Origin: SIG440 sp045648205
GTDB taxonomy: Bacteria; Bacillota; Clostridia; Monoglobales; Monoglobaceae
DNA length: 24,763 nucleotides
Assembly (NCBI GenBank): GCA_045648205.1
Contig: JAZRNM010000004.1
Location: forward strand, 1 to 24,763
Reading direction: 5' to 3'
Below the pieces are notes generated by a model. The model was not told where the DNA came from, did no database searches, and was given only the letters and a program-made list of their open reading frames with translations. Position numbers and translations under genes: made by a program. This document shows positions 6,667 through 15,580 of this stretch, in pieces. Within the stretch, counting starts at the first letter, position 1. Each line of letters opens with the position of its first letter.

Positions 6667-8802
6667 ATGGCAAAAACAGTTGAAAAAGCAACAAATGACA
6701 AAAAGAAAAATCTTGTTATTGTTGAGTCACCTGCGAAGGCTAAAACAATAAAAAAATATTTGGGTTCCAGGTATGAAGTCACAGCATCAATGGGACATTT
6801 GCGCGATTTGCCCAAAAGTCAGCTGGGAGTTGATTTGGAGAATGAGTTTGAACCCAAATACATTACCATACGTGGGAAGGGCGATTTGATTTCAAAGCTG
6901 AAAAAAGACGCAAAAAACTCAGCAAAAGTTTTTCTTGCAACTGACCCTGACCGCGAAGGAGAAGCTATATCATGGCATCTGGCGGCCATCTTGGGGATTG
7001 AAACGGACAAAAAATGCCGTATAACCTTTAATGAAATAACAAAAACAGCAGTAAAGGAAGCTGTTTTGCAACCAAGATGCATAGATGCAGATTTGGTTGA
7101 TGCACAACAAGCAAGACGTGTGCTAGACCGAATTGTTGGTTATCAGCTAAGCCCGTTGCTTTGGAAAAAGGTTAAAAAAGGTCTGAGCGCCGGTCGTGTT
7201 CAGTCTGTTGCAACAAAGCTGATTGTTGACCGAGAACGCGAGATTGGTGCTTTTGAAGAAGAAGAATATTGGACAATTGACGTGAAACTTACAGACGAAA
7301 AAGGAAAAAAACCTTTGGTTGCGAAGTTTTATGGTAAAACTGCAAAAACAAAAATGAAACTTTCAGATGGCGAGACAGCAGAAAAGGTTGTTGAGAAACT
7401 GAAACAGTCATCATACACAGTTGACAAGGTTGTGAAAAGCGAAAAAAAGAGATACACAGCACCTCCTTTCACAACAAGTACTCTTCAGCAGGAGGCTGCC
7501 CGCAAACTTAATTTCACCACAAAAAGAACAATGGCAACGGCACAACAGCTTTATGAAGGTGTTGATATAAAGGGCAACGGAAGTGTGGGCCTTATTACCT
7601 ATATGAGAACGGATTCTCTCCGTATTTCATCAGAGGCACAGTTTGAATGCAGGAAATATATAGGCGAAAAATATGGAGCGGATTATGTCCCCGCAAAACC
7701 GAAATTCTATCGTTCAAAAAAATCGGCTCAGGACGCTCATGAAGCCATAAGACCAACATCTATGATCTATTCTCCTGAACAAATTAAGGATTCGTTGAAA
7801 CCTGACCAATATAAGCTTTACAGACTTATCTGGAACAGATTCCTCGCCAGTCAGATGGAAGATGCGATTATGGACACCATTCAGGCTGATATCAAGAGCA
7901 ATGAGTATGTGCTTAAGGCGAGCGGTGCAGATGTTAAGTTTGACGGCTTTATGGCTGTCTATATTGAAGGGCAGGACTTTACAGAGGAAAAGGAAGGCAA
8001 AATACCCCAGATTGCTGAGGGACAGACCTTGCTTTTGAAGGATGTCAAACCGGAACAGCACTTCACACAGCCTCCTGCAAGATACACAGAAGCTTCACTT
8101 GTCAAAAAAATGGAAGAAGATGGCATAGGCAGACCGAGTACGTATGCTCCAACAATAACCACAATAACAAGCCGTGGATATGTTGCAAGAGAGGGGAAAT
8201 CTCTTTACCCAACAGAACTCGGAAATATTGTTACGGTGCTTATGGAGGAACATTTCCCGGATATTGTGGATGAGGAATTCACAGCCAATATGGAAGAAAA
8301 ACTGGATAGCGTTGAAGATGGCAACAAAAATTGGAAAGAAATAATCGGAGAATTTTATGAACCATTCTCAAAAACACTTGCCATTGCTGAAGAGGCAATA
8401 GGAAAAATTGAAGTCCAGGATGAAGTTTCCGATGAGACCTGCGAAAAGTGCGGAAGGATGATGGTTTACAAACAGGGCAGATTTGGGAAGTTTTTGGCGT
8501 GCCCAGGATATCCTGAATGCAAAAATACAAAATCAATTACAGAGGAAATTGATGCTCCCTGTCCAAAGTGCGGTAGCAAGGTTCAGGTTAAAAAGTCCAA
8601 GAAGGGTGCAAAATATTATACCTGTGAAAAAGGAACAGATTGTCTTCTTTCATGGGATGAACCCACAACAATGAAATGTCCTGAGTGTGGCGGAACAATT
8701 ATGAAAAAGCGCCCTTTCCGCGGAAGAGGTCCGATTAAGTATGTTTGCTTTAATGAAGATTGCAAGTATGAGGAAGTTCCTGCCAAGTCAAAAAAGAAAT
8801 AA
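6667..8802 (+). CDS. topA: DNA topoisomerase I (type IA)
   Basis: TopA relaxes negative supercoils by transient single-strand cleavage. The Toprim domain starts with VIVESPAKAKTIKKYLG (Glu20) and holds the DPDRE acidic triad (residues 93-97). The catalytic tyrosine is Tyr312 in GLITYMRTDS. Three C-terminal Zn-finger (Topo_C) repeats are visible: CEKCGRMM...CPGYPEC, CPKCGSK...C...C, and CPECGGT...CFNEDC. At 711 aa it has the usual Firmicutes length. The ATG at 6667 is preceded by GCGGAGGGA at the right distance; a TTG 45 bases upstream has no binding site. It shares the dprA transcript and is followed by a terminator. Confidence 0.96.
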   Translation: MAKTVEKATNDKKKNLVIVESPAKAKTIKKYLGSRYEVTASMGHLRDLPKSQLGVDLENEFEPKYITIRGKGDLISKLKKDAKNSAKVFLATDPDREGEAISWHLAAILGIETDKKCRITFNEITKTAVKEAVLQPRCIDADLVDAQQARRVLDRIVGYQLSPLLWKKVKKGLSAGRVQSVATKLIVDREREIGAFEEEEYWTIDVKLTDEKGKKPLVAKFYGKTAKTKMKLSDGETAEKVVEKLKQSSYTVDKVVKSEKKRYTAPPFTTSTLQQEAARKLNFTTKRTMATAQQLYEGVDIKGNGSVGLITYMRTDSLRISSEAQFECRKYIGEKYGADYVPAKPKFYRSKKSAQDAHEAIRPTSMIYSPEQIKDSLKPDQYKLYRLIWNRFLASQMEDAIMDTIQADIKSNEYVLKASGADVKFDGFMAVYIEGQDFTEEKEGKIPQIAEGQTLLLKDVKPEQHFTQPPARYTEASLVKKMEEDGIGRPSTYAPTITTITSRGYVAREGKSLYPTELGNIVTVLMEEHFPDIVDEEFTANMEEKLDSVEDGNKNWKEIIGEFYEPFSKTLAIAEEAIGKIEVQDEVSDETCEKCGRMMVYKQGRFGKFLACPGYPECKNTKSITEEIDAPCPKCGSKVQVKKSKKGAKYYTCEKGTDCLLSWDEPTTMKCPECGGTIMKKRPFRGRGPIKYVCFNEDCKYEEVPAKSKKK

Positions 8803-8805
8803 TAA

Positions 8806-8849
8806 CAAAAGGATGCTGAGCCCAAGAGGTTTTGGCATCTTTTGTTTTT
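8806..8849 (+). terminator. Intrinsic terminator after topA
   Basis: CAAAAGGATGC (8806-8816) pairs with GCATCTTTTG (8835-8844) with one bulged base, followed by TTTTT. The loop is long (about 18 nt). Confidence 0.6.
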
Positions 8850-8909
8850 GGCAGAAATGCCGATTTTGGGGTTTAATTGTGAATGTTTTGTAAAAATTGC
8901 ACAAAAATC

Positions 8910-8938
8910 TTGCAATTTGCAAAAAAAAGAGTTATAAT
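8910..8938 (+). promoter_or_regulatory. Sigma-A-type promoter for the CdaR-like regulator
   Basis: TTGCAA (8910-8915), a 17-bp spacer and a perfect TATAAT (8933-8938) lie about 65 bp before the gene start. Confidence 0.6.
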
Positions 8939-9001
8939 ATTCAGGATAGAATGGGTTAATGTGTTTATATAAATGTAAAAGTGATGTACGGAGGTATTTA
9001 T

Positions 9002-10087
9002 ATGCAAAACAGAATATTCCAGAGCACATGCAATCAGTTGAAAAAGGATATTCACAGAAAGATTGGAATTATGGATGATAATGGCTACATAATTGCTTGC
9101 AGCGATGAGGGAATGGTGGGCCATCAGAATGAGACTGTGATTAGCCGTTTTGAAGCTAACAACGAAGAATATGTTGGCGGAGGATATGTGTTTCGCAAAA
9201 TTGAAACCTGCAATAAATATGTTTATGTGGTTTTTTGTGAGGGAACAGACGAGCTTGCAAAGGGCTTTGCGGCCTTCCTGGGAACACACTTTCTCACAAT
9301 AAAACAGCATTATGATGAAAAGTATGACAAGAACAGTTTTATGAAGAATGTAATTTTGGACAATGTTCTTCCTAATGACATTCTTTACAGAACCCGTGAG
9401 CTCAAGCTTTCGGTTGATGCAGGAAGAGTGGTTTTGCTTCTCAGAACACACAAAAGCATTGATGTTTCGATTGTTGACATTTTGCAAAGCATTTTCCCTG
9501 ACAAAAACCGCGACTTTGTAATCCGCATTGATGACCGTGATGTTGCAATTGTTAAAGAAGTCGGTTCAAAGACTTCGATGAAGGAAATTGTAAAAATGGT
9601 TCAGGAAATGCATGATACGGTGAATACCGAGGCAATGGTGAAGATTTCTGTGGGAATTTCCACTGTTGTTGAAACCATTCAGGACCTTGCAAGAGCTTAT
9701 CGTGAAGCAAGAATTGCTCTCGAGGTTGGAAAGGTCTTTGACACTGAAAAGAACATAATCAGTTATGACAATCTGGGAATAGGAAGACTTATTTATCAGC
9801 TCCCTACAACACTTTGCGAATTGTTCCTCAATGAGGTTTTCAAAAAAGAATCAATTTCGGTTCTTGACAGTGAAACAATTTACACAATCCAGAAGTTCTT
9901 TGAGAACAACCTGAATGTTTCAGAAACTTCCAGAAAGCTGTTTGTTCACAGAAACACGCTGGTTTACAGATTGGACAAAATAAAGAAACTGACAGGACTT
10001 GATTTGAGAGAATTTGATGATGCTATTATTTTCAAAGTTGCAATGATGGTAAACAAATATCTCACTTCAGAGCCTACAAGAATATAA
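9002..10087 (+). CDS. CdaR/PucR-type transcriptional regulator
   Basis: This 361-aa protein has a CdaR-like layout. The N-terminus (STCNQLKKDIHRKIGIMDDN) resembles the sugar-diacid recognition domain. A middle region (about 130-260) follows, with the ISVGISTVVETIQDLARAYR(EA) pattern seen in CdaR GGDEF-like domains. The C-terminal PucR-type HTH is clear: FFENNLNVSETSRKLFVHRN, then TLVYRLDKIKKLTGLD. The ATG at 9002 follows CGGAGGT at 8989-8994; a GTG at 8981 is upstream of that binding site. Family members typically control glycerate, glucarate or other sugar-acid genes, but no such genes are nearby, so the target here is unknown. It sits between topA and ftsE with its own promoter. Confidence 0.82.
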   Translation: MQNRIFQSTCNQLKKDIHRKIGIMDDNGYIIACSDEGMVGHQNETVISRFEANNEEYVGGGYVFRKIETCNKYVYVVFCEGTDELAKGFAAFLGTHFLTIKQHYDEKYDKNSFMKNVILDNVLPNDILYRTRELKLSVDAGRVVLLLRTHKSIDVSIVDILQSIFPDKNRDFVIRIDDRDVAIVKEVGSKTSMKEIVKMVQEMHDTVNTEAMVKISVGISTVVETIQDLARAYREARIALEVGKVFDTEKNIISYDNLGIGRLIYQLPTTLCELFLNEVFKKESISVLDSETIYTIQKFFENNLNVSETSRKLFVHRNTLVYRLDKIKKLTGLDLREFDDAIIFKVAMMVNKYLTSEPTRI

Positions 10088-10142
10088 GGCTCGTTGTCTG
10101 AACTGTGAAATGCAGGGCAGACGGAAAGGCTGAACTACAACT

Positions 10143-10832
10143 ATGATAGAATTTAAGAATGTTTTTAAAACTTATGAAGACACAGGTGTAAGGGCCCTTG
10201 ATGACGTGTCATTTAAAATTGAAAAAGGTGAATTTGTGTTCCTTGTTGGGCCATCAGGCGCAGGAAAATCCACTTTAACCAAACTGATTATCAAGGAGGA
10301 AACTGCAAATTCAGGGGAAATCACAGTGAATGGTCTGAACCTGAGCGAGTTGCCAAAAAACAGAATTCCATATCTCAGACGAAATATCGGAATGGTTTTT
10401 CAGGATTTCAGATTGCTCCCCAACAAAACCGTTTATGAAAATGTGGCTTTTGCTATGCAGGTTATTGGTGCATCTCGTTCAGAAATAAGACGCAATGTTC
10501 CCAATGTTTTGTCTTTGGTTGGCCTTGCTCATAAGGCGAGAATGAAACCGGGACAGCTCTCAGGTGGTGAACAGCAAAGAGTTTCATTGGCCCGTGCATT
10601 GGTCAACAAGCCGCCTGTGATTATTGCAGATGAGCCGACGGGAAATCTTGATCCGGACACGGCTTGTGAAATCATGCAGCTGCTTACTGACATCAACAAA
10701 CGCGGCACAACGATGATTGTTGCAACACACGCCAAAAATTTTGTAGATGAAATGCATATGCGTGTTCTGGCCATTGAAAACGGCAAGCTTGTAAGAGATG
10801 AAGAAGAAGGGGTTTATGGCTATGATATTTAG
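10143..10832 (+). CDS. ftsE: Cell division ATP-binding protein FtsE
   Basis: FtsE is the cytoplasmic ATPase that, with FtsX, transmits a division or sporulation signal to extracellular wall hydrolases. Walker A is GPSGAGKST (36-44), the Q-loop lies in MVFQDFRLLPN, the ABC signature is LSGGEQQRV (139-147), Walker B plus D-loop is VIIADEPTGNLD (159-170), and the switch His is in VATHAKNFVD. FQDFRLL is characteristic of FtsE. At 229 aa it has the normal length. The ribosome binding site is weak. Its end overlaps the beginning of ftsX, the standard arrangement. Confidence 0.95.
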   Translation: MIEFKNVFKTYEDTGVRALDDVSFKIEKGEFVFLVGPSGAGKSTLTKLIIKEETANSGEITVNGLNLSELPKNRIPYLRRNIGMVFQDFRLLPNKTVYENVAFAMQVIGASRSEIRRNVPNVLSLVGLAHKARMKPGQLSGGEQQRVSLARALVNKPPVIIADEPTGNLDPDTACEIMQLLTDINKRGTTMIVATHAKNFVDEMHMRVLAIENGKLVRDEEEGVYGYDI

Positions 10833-11712
10833 AAATATGAAGTATTTTCTGACACAGGGCTTCAAAGGATTGATATCAAACAGCCTGATGACTCTTGCAT
10901 CAATTGGCATAGTCATTGCAAGCCTGGTATTGTTTGGCTTTTTTGTTCTTTTCGGAATGAATCTCAATTCTGTTGGCGAGCAAATCAAGGAACAATGTGA
11001 AATTAATGTTTATATGCCAAATGAAATGAATCGTGATGACGTGCGTGCAATAGGAAGCCAGCTTGGTGAAATTGAATATGTGAAGGAAGCTCAGCTCTAT
11101 ACAAAGGAAGAACGTCTTCAGAATTATAAAGAAGGTGTCTACCAGGAACAGGCAGAGGTTATCAACACCCTTGAGGAGGACAACCCCCTGCGTGATGCAT
11201 ATGTTCTTGTGCTTGAGGATGTGAGAATGGCAAAACAGGTTGCAGAGGATGCTGCAAAAATCAAAGGGGTTGAAGAAGTTGTCAATCGCCAGGATTTGAT
11301 ACAGCAAATTCTTTCAATAACCAACACTGTCAAGTATGTGAGTGCGTGGCTGTTGCTTATTCTTGCGGCAATTTCTGTGTTTATAATTTCAAACACCATA
11401 AAACTGGGAATGTTCTCGCGAAGAAAAGAAATAAATATAATGAAATTTGTTGGTGCAACCAACTGGTTCATCAGATGGCCTTTTATAATTGAGGGCATGC
11501 TGCTTGGTGCGGTTGGTGCGGCTGTTGCAACTTTCATTGTGATGATTGGTTACAACTCAGTGCTCCCTGCGGTTCAGGGCTTTATGGGAAATATAAAGTT
11601 GCTTGAGGGAACAGATGTGGTGAACATTGTGATTTTGTCATTTGCAGCAATGGGAATTGGAATTGGTATGGCAGGTAGTGCAATGTCCATAAGAAAACAT
11701 TTGCACGTTTAA
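10816..11712 (+). CDS. ftsX: Cell division protein FtsX (permease-like)
   Basis: FtsX is the membrane partner of FtsE. The topology is typical: TM1 near the N-terminus (SLMTLASIGIVIASLVLF), a large extracellular loop of about 120 residues, then three helices (WLLLILAAISVFII; the GMLLGAVGAAVATFIVMIG region; IVILSFAAMGIGIG). The FSRRKEINIMKFVGATNWFI segment is the conserved cytoplasmic loop. Start candidates are ATGs at 10798, 10816 and 10822; AAGGGG just before 10816 makes 10816 or 10822 more likely. The gene overlaps ftsE by 17 bp at the chosen start. The extracellular loop is expected to contact the hydrolase encoded next. Confidence 0.93.
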   Translation: MAMIFRNMKYFLTQGFKGLISNSLMTLASIGIVIASLVLFGFFVLFGMNLNSVGEQIKEQCEINVYMPNEMNRDDVRAIGSQLGEIEYVKEAQLYTKEERLQNYKEGVYQEQAEVINTLEEDNPLRDAYVLVLEDVRMAKQVAEDAAKIKGVEEVVNRQDLIQQILSITNTVKYVSAWLLLILAAISVFIISNTIKLGMFSRRKEINIMKFVGATNWFIRWPFIIEGMLLGAVGAAVATFIVMIGYNSVLPAVQGFMGNIKLLEGTDVVNIVILSFAAMGIGIGMAGSAMSIRKHLHV

Positions 11713-11739
11713 ATCTATTTCGGTTAGGAGAAATCTGAG

Positions 11740-12891
11740 ATGAGCAGAAAGATGGTTAAGATTGTTTCAATTATTATCGCTGTTGCCTTGATTTTTGGCA
11801 TAGTTGCGTCTTTAGCTGTGGAGCTTGTTTATGCAGAGACTGCTCAGCAGAAAATCAATCAGCAGCAAGTCAAAAAGAATGAGGCTCAGGAAAAACTCAA
11901 CAGCAACAAGCAAAAAAGGGCAAAAACCCTTGCTGAGATGGAGAAATTTGAGAAAGAGGCAGGAGAAATCCAGACTCAGATTGATGCAATTGACAAGAAG
12001 ATTGCAGAAACAGACAAATCTCTTGCTGAGCAGCAGGCAAAGCTGGATGTTGCAGCAGCTCGTGCTGAAGAAAAGTATGACTTGTTCAAGGAACGGTTCA
12101 GAGTTATGTGCGAGCAAGGGGACGTCAGTTACATAGAAATGTTGCTTTCAGCAAAGAGTTTCAGCGATTTTGTGGATAAAACTGAAATAGTGAAAGAAAT
12201 TTCAGAATATGACAAGAAAATTTTTGATGAGATGGAAGCTGTAAGGCTGGAAATTGAAAAAGCTCGTGATGAAATTGCGAACCTGAAGAAATCGCAAGAA
12301 GAATCCAAGAATGATTTAAGCACCCAGAAGCAGGCTCTACAGAAGAAACAACAGGAACAACAGGCATATATGCGTGAGCTTGAGTCGGATGCAGCGGCAT
12401 ATCAAAAAGTTATTGATGCGGCTGATGCGGCAATGGAAAGCCTGAGAAGACAGATTTCCGGTTCACTCAGCAGTTCATCCGGAGGAAAGCAATATGTTGG
12501 CGGTGAATTTGCATGGCCAACGCCAAGCTGTCATTACATAACATCGCATTTCTCTCCAAGAAGAAAGAATCCTGTTTCAGGAGTTTGGAAAAGGCACACA
12601 GGAACAGACATCGGTGCAGCTTACGGCGCATCAATTGTTGCAGCAAATTCGGGAACAGTCACACTTGCCGGATGGAATTCGGGATATGGAAACTGTGTTA
12701 TCATTGACCATGGCGGCGGCAGAGCCACACTTTATGCCCATATGAGCTCGTATAGTGTGTCTAGCGGACAATATGTTCAGAGAGGTCAGCAAATTGGTCG
12801 TGTTGGCTCAACAGGAAATTCAACAGGACCACACCTTCATTTTGAAGTGTTAATAAACGGAGCGGCTGTTGACCCGATGCAGTATTTTTAG
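11740..12891 (+). CDS. Secreted M23 murein hydrolase, EnvC/PcsB-like partner of FtsEX
   Basis: The 383-aa protein has an N-terminal signal/anchor segment (about residues 6-31, with AETAQQ after it suggesting signal peptidase cleavage). A long coiled coil rich in Q, K and E follows (about 33-240), then an M23 (LytM) endopeptidase domain (about 255-383). The zinc/catalytic residues are intact: His286 and Asp290 in HTGTD, His334 in LYAHM, and His365/His367 in GPHLHFEV. The coiled coil plus wall-hydrolase layout directly after ftsEX matches the known FtsEX-controlled hydrolases (EnvC in proteobacteria, PcsB or M23 proteins in Firmicutes). Unlike E. coli EnvC, whose LytM site is degenerate, this one should be active. 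TTAGGAG precedes the ATG. Confidence 0.9.
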   Translation: MSRKMVKIVSIIIAVALIFGIVASLAVELVYAETAQQKINQQQVKKNEAQEKLNSNKQKRAKTLAEMEKFEKEAGEIQTQIDAIDKKIAETDKSLAEQQAKLDVAAARAEEKYDLFKERFRVMCEQGDVSYIEMLLSAKSFSDFVDKTEIVKEISEYDKKIFDEMEAVRLEIEKARDEIANLKKSQEESKNDLSTQKQALQKKQQEQQAYMRELESDAAAYQKVIDAADAAMESLRRQISGSLSSSSGGKQYVGGEFAWPTPSCHYITSHFSPRRKNPVSGVWKRHTGTDIGAAYGASIVAANSGTVTLAGWNSGYGNCVIIDHGGGRATLYAHMSSYSVSSGQYVQRGQQIGRVGSTGNSTGPHLHFEVLINGAAVDPMQYF

Positions 12892-12930
12892 TTATAAATT
12901 ATCCTTGGTTGCATAGGATATTGTATATGT

Positions 12931-12968
12931 GTTGCATCTCTTCACATATGAAGGGGTGCAACATTTTT
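12931..12968 (+). terminator. Intrinsic terminator after the ftsEX-hydrolase operon
   Basis: A continuous 13-bp stem counting G-U pairs (GTTGCATCTCTTC 12931-12943 with GAAGGGGTGCAAC 12950-12962) has a 6-nt loop and is followed by ATTTTT. It separates the hydrolase gene from the protease gene. Confidence 0.85.
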
Positions 12969-12996
12969 GACAAAACAGGACAGTGAGGTTTGCGGT

Positions 12997-14169
12997 ATGT
13001 ATATAAAGAAACCTATATTGATAATATCTGCAATTTTGTTGATTTTGGCTACTGCGATTGGTACAGTTATGATCATCAATCCTTTTGGCGCCACAAACTT
13101 TTGGGGGTTACTAAAGTTTGGCGCAGGAGTTTCTGCTCTTGAAAACTATTTTTATGAGGATATAGAAAAGGAAGATTTGGTTGATGGGGCATTGCTTGGC
13201 ATCTCATATAGTGCCGAAGACCCGTACACCGTGTATATGACAAAAAGTGAAGCTGAGACTTTCCTCGAAAGTGTTGAATCAGATGATTACACAGGTGTTG
13301 GTCTTTATATAACAAATGGCGAAGATGGAAGAAGTATTGAGGTGATATCTCCTTTGGTTGAATCCCCGGCCGAAAAAGCGGGAATTGCGTCAGGTGACAA
13401 AATAATTGAGGTTGATGGAGAAACCGTTGTGGGCAAGACCATAGATCAGGTTGCAGCAGATATGAAAGGCCCTGAAGGCACTGAGGTTAAACTGACCATA
13501 GTCAAAAGGGCTTCGGATGAGACGGTTGAAATCACATTGGTGCGTGCAAAAATAAAGAGAGATACGGTCAATTCAAAAATGCTCGACAACAAACATGCAT
13601 ATATCCAGATAAGTCAGTTTGGCGTGAATACCTATGATGAATTTGTCAAACATTACAATGAACTTATAAATCAGGGAATGAAACGGCTGGTTCTGGACCT
13701 CAGGAATAATCCGGGTGGATATATGGAAGTTGCAGTTAATATTGCAGATACCTTTATTGATGAGGGCGAAATTGTATACACACTCAACAAAAATGGTGAA
13801 AAGCGTGATTATATGGCAACAGAAGGTCTGACAAAGGTTCCGATGGTTGTGCTGACCAATGGTGGAAGTGCAAGTGCAAGCGAAGTTTTGGTGGGTGCTC
13901 TTCGCGATTATGGTTTGGCTACCATTGTGGGAGAAAAGACCTTTGGCAAAGGGGTTACGCAAATTCCTTATCAGTTCAGAGACGGAAGCATTTTGAAAAT
14001 CACCGATTCAAGATATTACACGCCCAAGGGCATTTGCATTGACCACGAGGGAATAAAGCCTGACATTGAAGTGAAAATGAGTGATGAGGAATATTCAAGG
14101 ATTTCCGATATTGATATTGAGAAAGACAGACAACTGAAAAAGGCTATAGAGATTTTGGAAAATAAATAA
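12997..14169 (+). CDS. S41-family C-terminal processing protease (CtpA/CtpB-like)
   Basis: This 390-aa protein has an N-terminal membrane anchor (ILIISAILLILATAIGTVMI). A PDZ domain follows (about 100-175: GVGLYITNGEDGRS, then SPAEKAGIASGDKIIEVDG), then an S41 peptidase domain (LVLDLRNNPGGYMEVAVNIA). The catalytic Ser/Lys pair fits by the family's 25-residue spacing: Ser293 in NGGSASASE and Lys318 in TFGKG. Such proteases trim C-termini of exported proteins; CtpB activates sporulation signalling in Bacillus. The ATG at 12997 is used because GTGAGGT lies before it; an upstream TTG at 12967 lies within the terminator T-run. The location beside an FtsEX-controlled hydrolase hints at a wall-related role (inference). 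Confidence 0.9.
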   Translation: MYIKKPILIISAILLILATAIGTVMIINPFGATNFWGLLKFGAGVSALENYFYEDIEKEDLVDGALLGISYSAEDPYTVYMTKSEAETFLESVESDDYTGVGLYITNGEDGRSIEVISPLVESPAEKAGIASGDKIIEVDGETVVGKTIDQVAADMKGPEGTEVKLTIVKRASDETVEITLVRAKIKRDTVNSKMLDNKHAYIQISQFGVNTYDEFVKHYNELINQGMKRLVLDLRNNPGGYMEVAVNIADTFIDEGEIVYTLNKNGEKRDYMATEGLTKVPMVVLTNGGSASASEVLVGALRDYGLATIVGEKTFGKGVTQIPYQFRDGSILKITDSRYYTPKGICIDHEGIKPDIEVKMSDEEYSRISDIDIEKDRQLKKAIEILENK

Positions 14170-14184
14170 GTTGTTGAGGTCGGA

Positions 14185-14943
14185 GTGAGTAAATCGGTGC
14201 TGAAGCTTGGTATAATTGCTGAACGTCAGATAAATGGAAAACGATGGCTTTTTGAAAAACTGAAAAGTGTGGAGTATCTCAGCGAAAGAAATCCATTTGA
14301 ACTTTATGTTGTAAAAATTCCATACAGACAAAGCAAGTCAATCACAGGTTTGCAACGAAAAATAAAAAAAGCTACAAAAATTCTGGGAGAGCAGCAGGTT
14401 GAGACAATTATCTTTTCAAAAACGTTGAAAGAGTATTGTGAGAATTTGGGCTCGGAGAGGTTCCCGGAAGAAAGGAACAGGCTGTTTTTGAAAATTTCTC
14501 CCATGTGCATAAAGCAAATAACTTCCATCTGTGGCATGAATCTTTTGGAGAGTGAAATTTGCATAAGGGATAACAATCCGGGCAGAATAATGGAGTATCT
14601 TCTGAAGGAACTGTGTTTTGAAACAAAAAGGATTGTCGTTTGCACAAAAGAGAAAGAACTTGCAGCGAAAATCTGTGACGATTTTTATGAAGAAACGGGT
14701 TTTTTGATAGATATTTCAAAGGATACCGATGCCATGAATGCTGATGTTGAAATCAATGTGCAAAAGCCTTCGGTCAGAATAGGCAGAGATATACTGATTT
14801 ATGGAGCCGAACTTGATTTTGATTTGATGGACTGTGACGTGGATTTTCTTGAGGTTGCGGCCTGCCTGGACGGGTTTGATGCAACGAAAAGAATTTTGGC
14901 ATATCTTTTGGATAAAAAAAAGTTGACTTTATTAGAAGGTTGA
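14185..14943 (+). CDS. Hypothetical protein, 252 aa, not recognised
   Basis: I do not recognise this family. The protein appears cytosolic, with no signal peptide or membrane helix, and looks like alternating alpha/beta segments (KLGIIAERQING, ETIIFSKTLKEY, KRIVVCTKEKELAAKICDD, FLIDISKDTDAMNADVEINV, RDILIYGAELDFD). The GTG start at 14185 has GAGG just upstream. It follows the protease gene by 15 bp and probably shares its transcript. The greA promoter lies over its last codons. A KRIVVCTKEKE-type strand followed by a helix could suggest a Rossmann-like fold, but there is no clear nucleotide-binding motif. Confidence 0.7.
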   Translation: MSKSVLKLGIIAERQINGKRWLFEKLKSVEYLSERNPFELYVVKIPYRQSKSITGLQRKIKKATKILGEQQVETIIFSKTLKEYCENLGSERFPEERNRLFLKISPMCIKQITSICGMNLLESEICIRDNNPGRIMEYLLKELCFETKRIVVCTKEKELAAKICDDFYEETGFLIDISKDTDAMNADVEINVQKPSVRIGRDILIYGAELDFDLMDCDVDFLEVAACLDGFDATKRILAYLLDKKKLTLLEG

Positions 14944-14951
14944 TATATAAT
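14923..14951 (+). promoter_or_regulatory. Sigma-A-type promoter of greA-lysS
   Basis: TTGACT (14923-14928), a 17-bp spacer and a perfect TATAAT (14946-14951) overlap the 3' end of the preceding gene. The leader of about 125 nt contains one moderate stem (GCTTTAC 15019-15025 with GTAAGGC 15035-15041). Confidence 0.75.
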
Positions 14952-15081
14952 CTAATGTGGCTTATTGTTTCGGACATATTAAATAGTTCTTATATTTAAT
15001 TCATATAGACGCTAAAGTGCTTTACGGGCTCACGGTAAGGCTGGACAGATTATTATGTGGGCAGGAAGGCAAAGAAGTAAA

Positions 15082-15564
15082 ATGGATAACAAACAGATTA
15101 TGCTTACTGATGAGGGACTCCTCAAGTTGGAACGCGAACTTGAAGACCTCAAAACAAAAAAACGTCAGGAAGTTGCAGAAAAAATCAAGGTTGCGCGTGG
15201 ATTTGGGGATTTGTCAGAAAATTCTGAATATGATGCAGCAAAGGAAGAACAGGCTCAGGTTGAGGCAAGAATTGTTCAGCTTGAAAACATGCTGAAAAAT
15301 GCAAAGGTCATTGACCATGATGACATAGACTTGAACGTTGTGAGCATTGGAACAAAAGTCAAGGTTTATGATGTGGAGTTTGAAGAGGAACTTGAATACA
15401 GCATCGTCGGTTCAACTGAGGCAGACCCGGACCTCTACAAAATTTCAGATGAATCACCGGTGGGCAAAGCACTCATTGGCAGAAATGTTGGTGAAACAGT
15501 TGATGTGACACTGCCGAACAATGGTGGAGTTATTCAGCTTAAAATATTGAGCATAGACAAATAG
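15082..15564 (+). CDS. greA: Transcription elongation factor GreA
   Basis: GreA rescues backtracked RNA polymerase by stimulating cleavage of the nascent RNA. The N-terminal coiled coil (LKLERELEDLKTKKRQEVAE) has the acidic tip FGDLSENSEY, with Asp43 and Glu46 equivalent to the catalytic pair. The C-terminal FKBP-like domain follows (VSIGTKVKVYD, then SPVGKALIGRNVGETVDV). The ATG at 15082 gives 160 aa, the family's usual length. An earlier in-frame ATG at 15055 would add a non-conserved tail. The downstream partner lysS starts 16 bp after the stop; greA-lysS is a common Firmicutes pairing. Confidence 0.95.
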   Translation: MDNKQIMLTDEGLLKLERELEDLKTKKRQEVAEKIKVARGFGDLSENSEYDAAKEEQAQVEARIVQLENMLKNAKVIDHDDIDLNVVSIGTKVKVYDVEFEEELEYSIVGSTEADPDLYKISDESPVGKALIGRNVGETVDVTLPNNGGVIQLKILSIDK

Positions 15565-15580
15565 ATAGGAGAAATGAAAA

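Noticed and set aside
8873..9487. 204-codon minus-strand frame over the CdaR-like regulator start
   Set aside because: It covers a clear promoter and the 5' part of a recognisable gene; its product has no motif.
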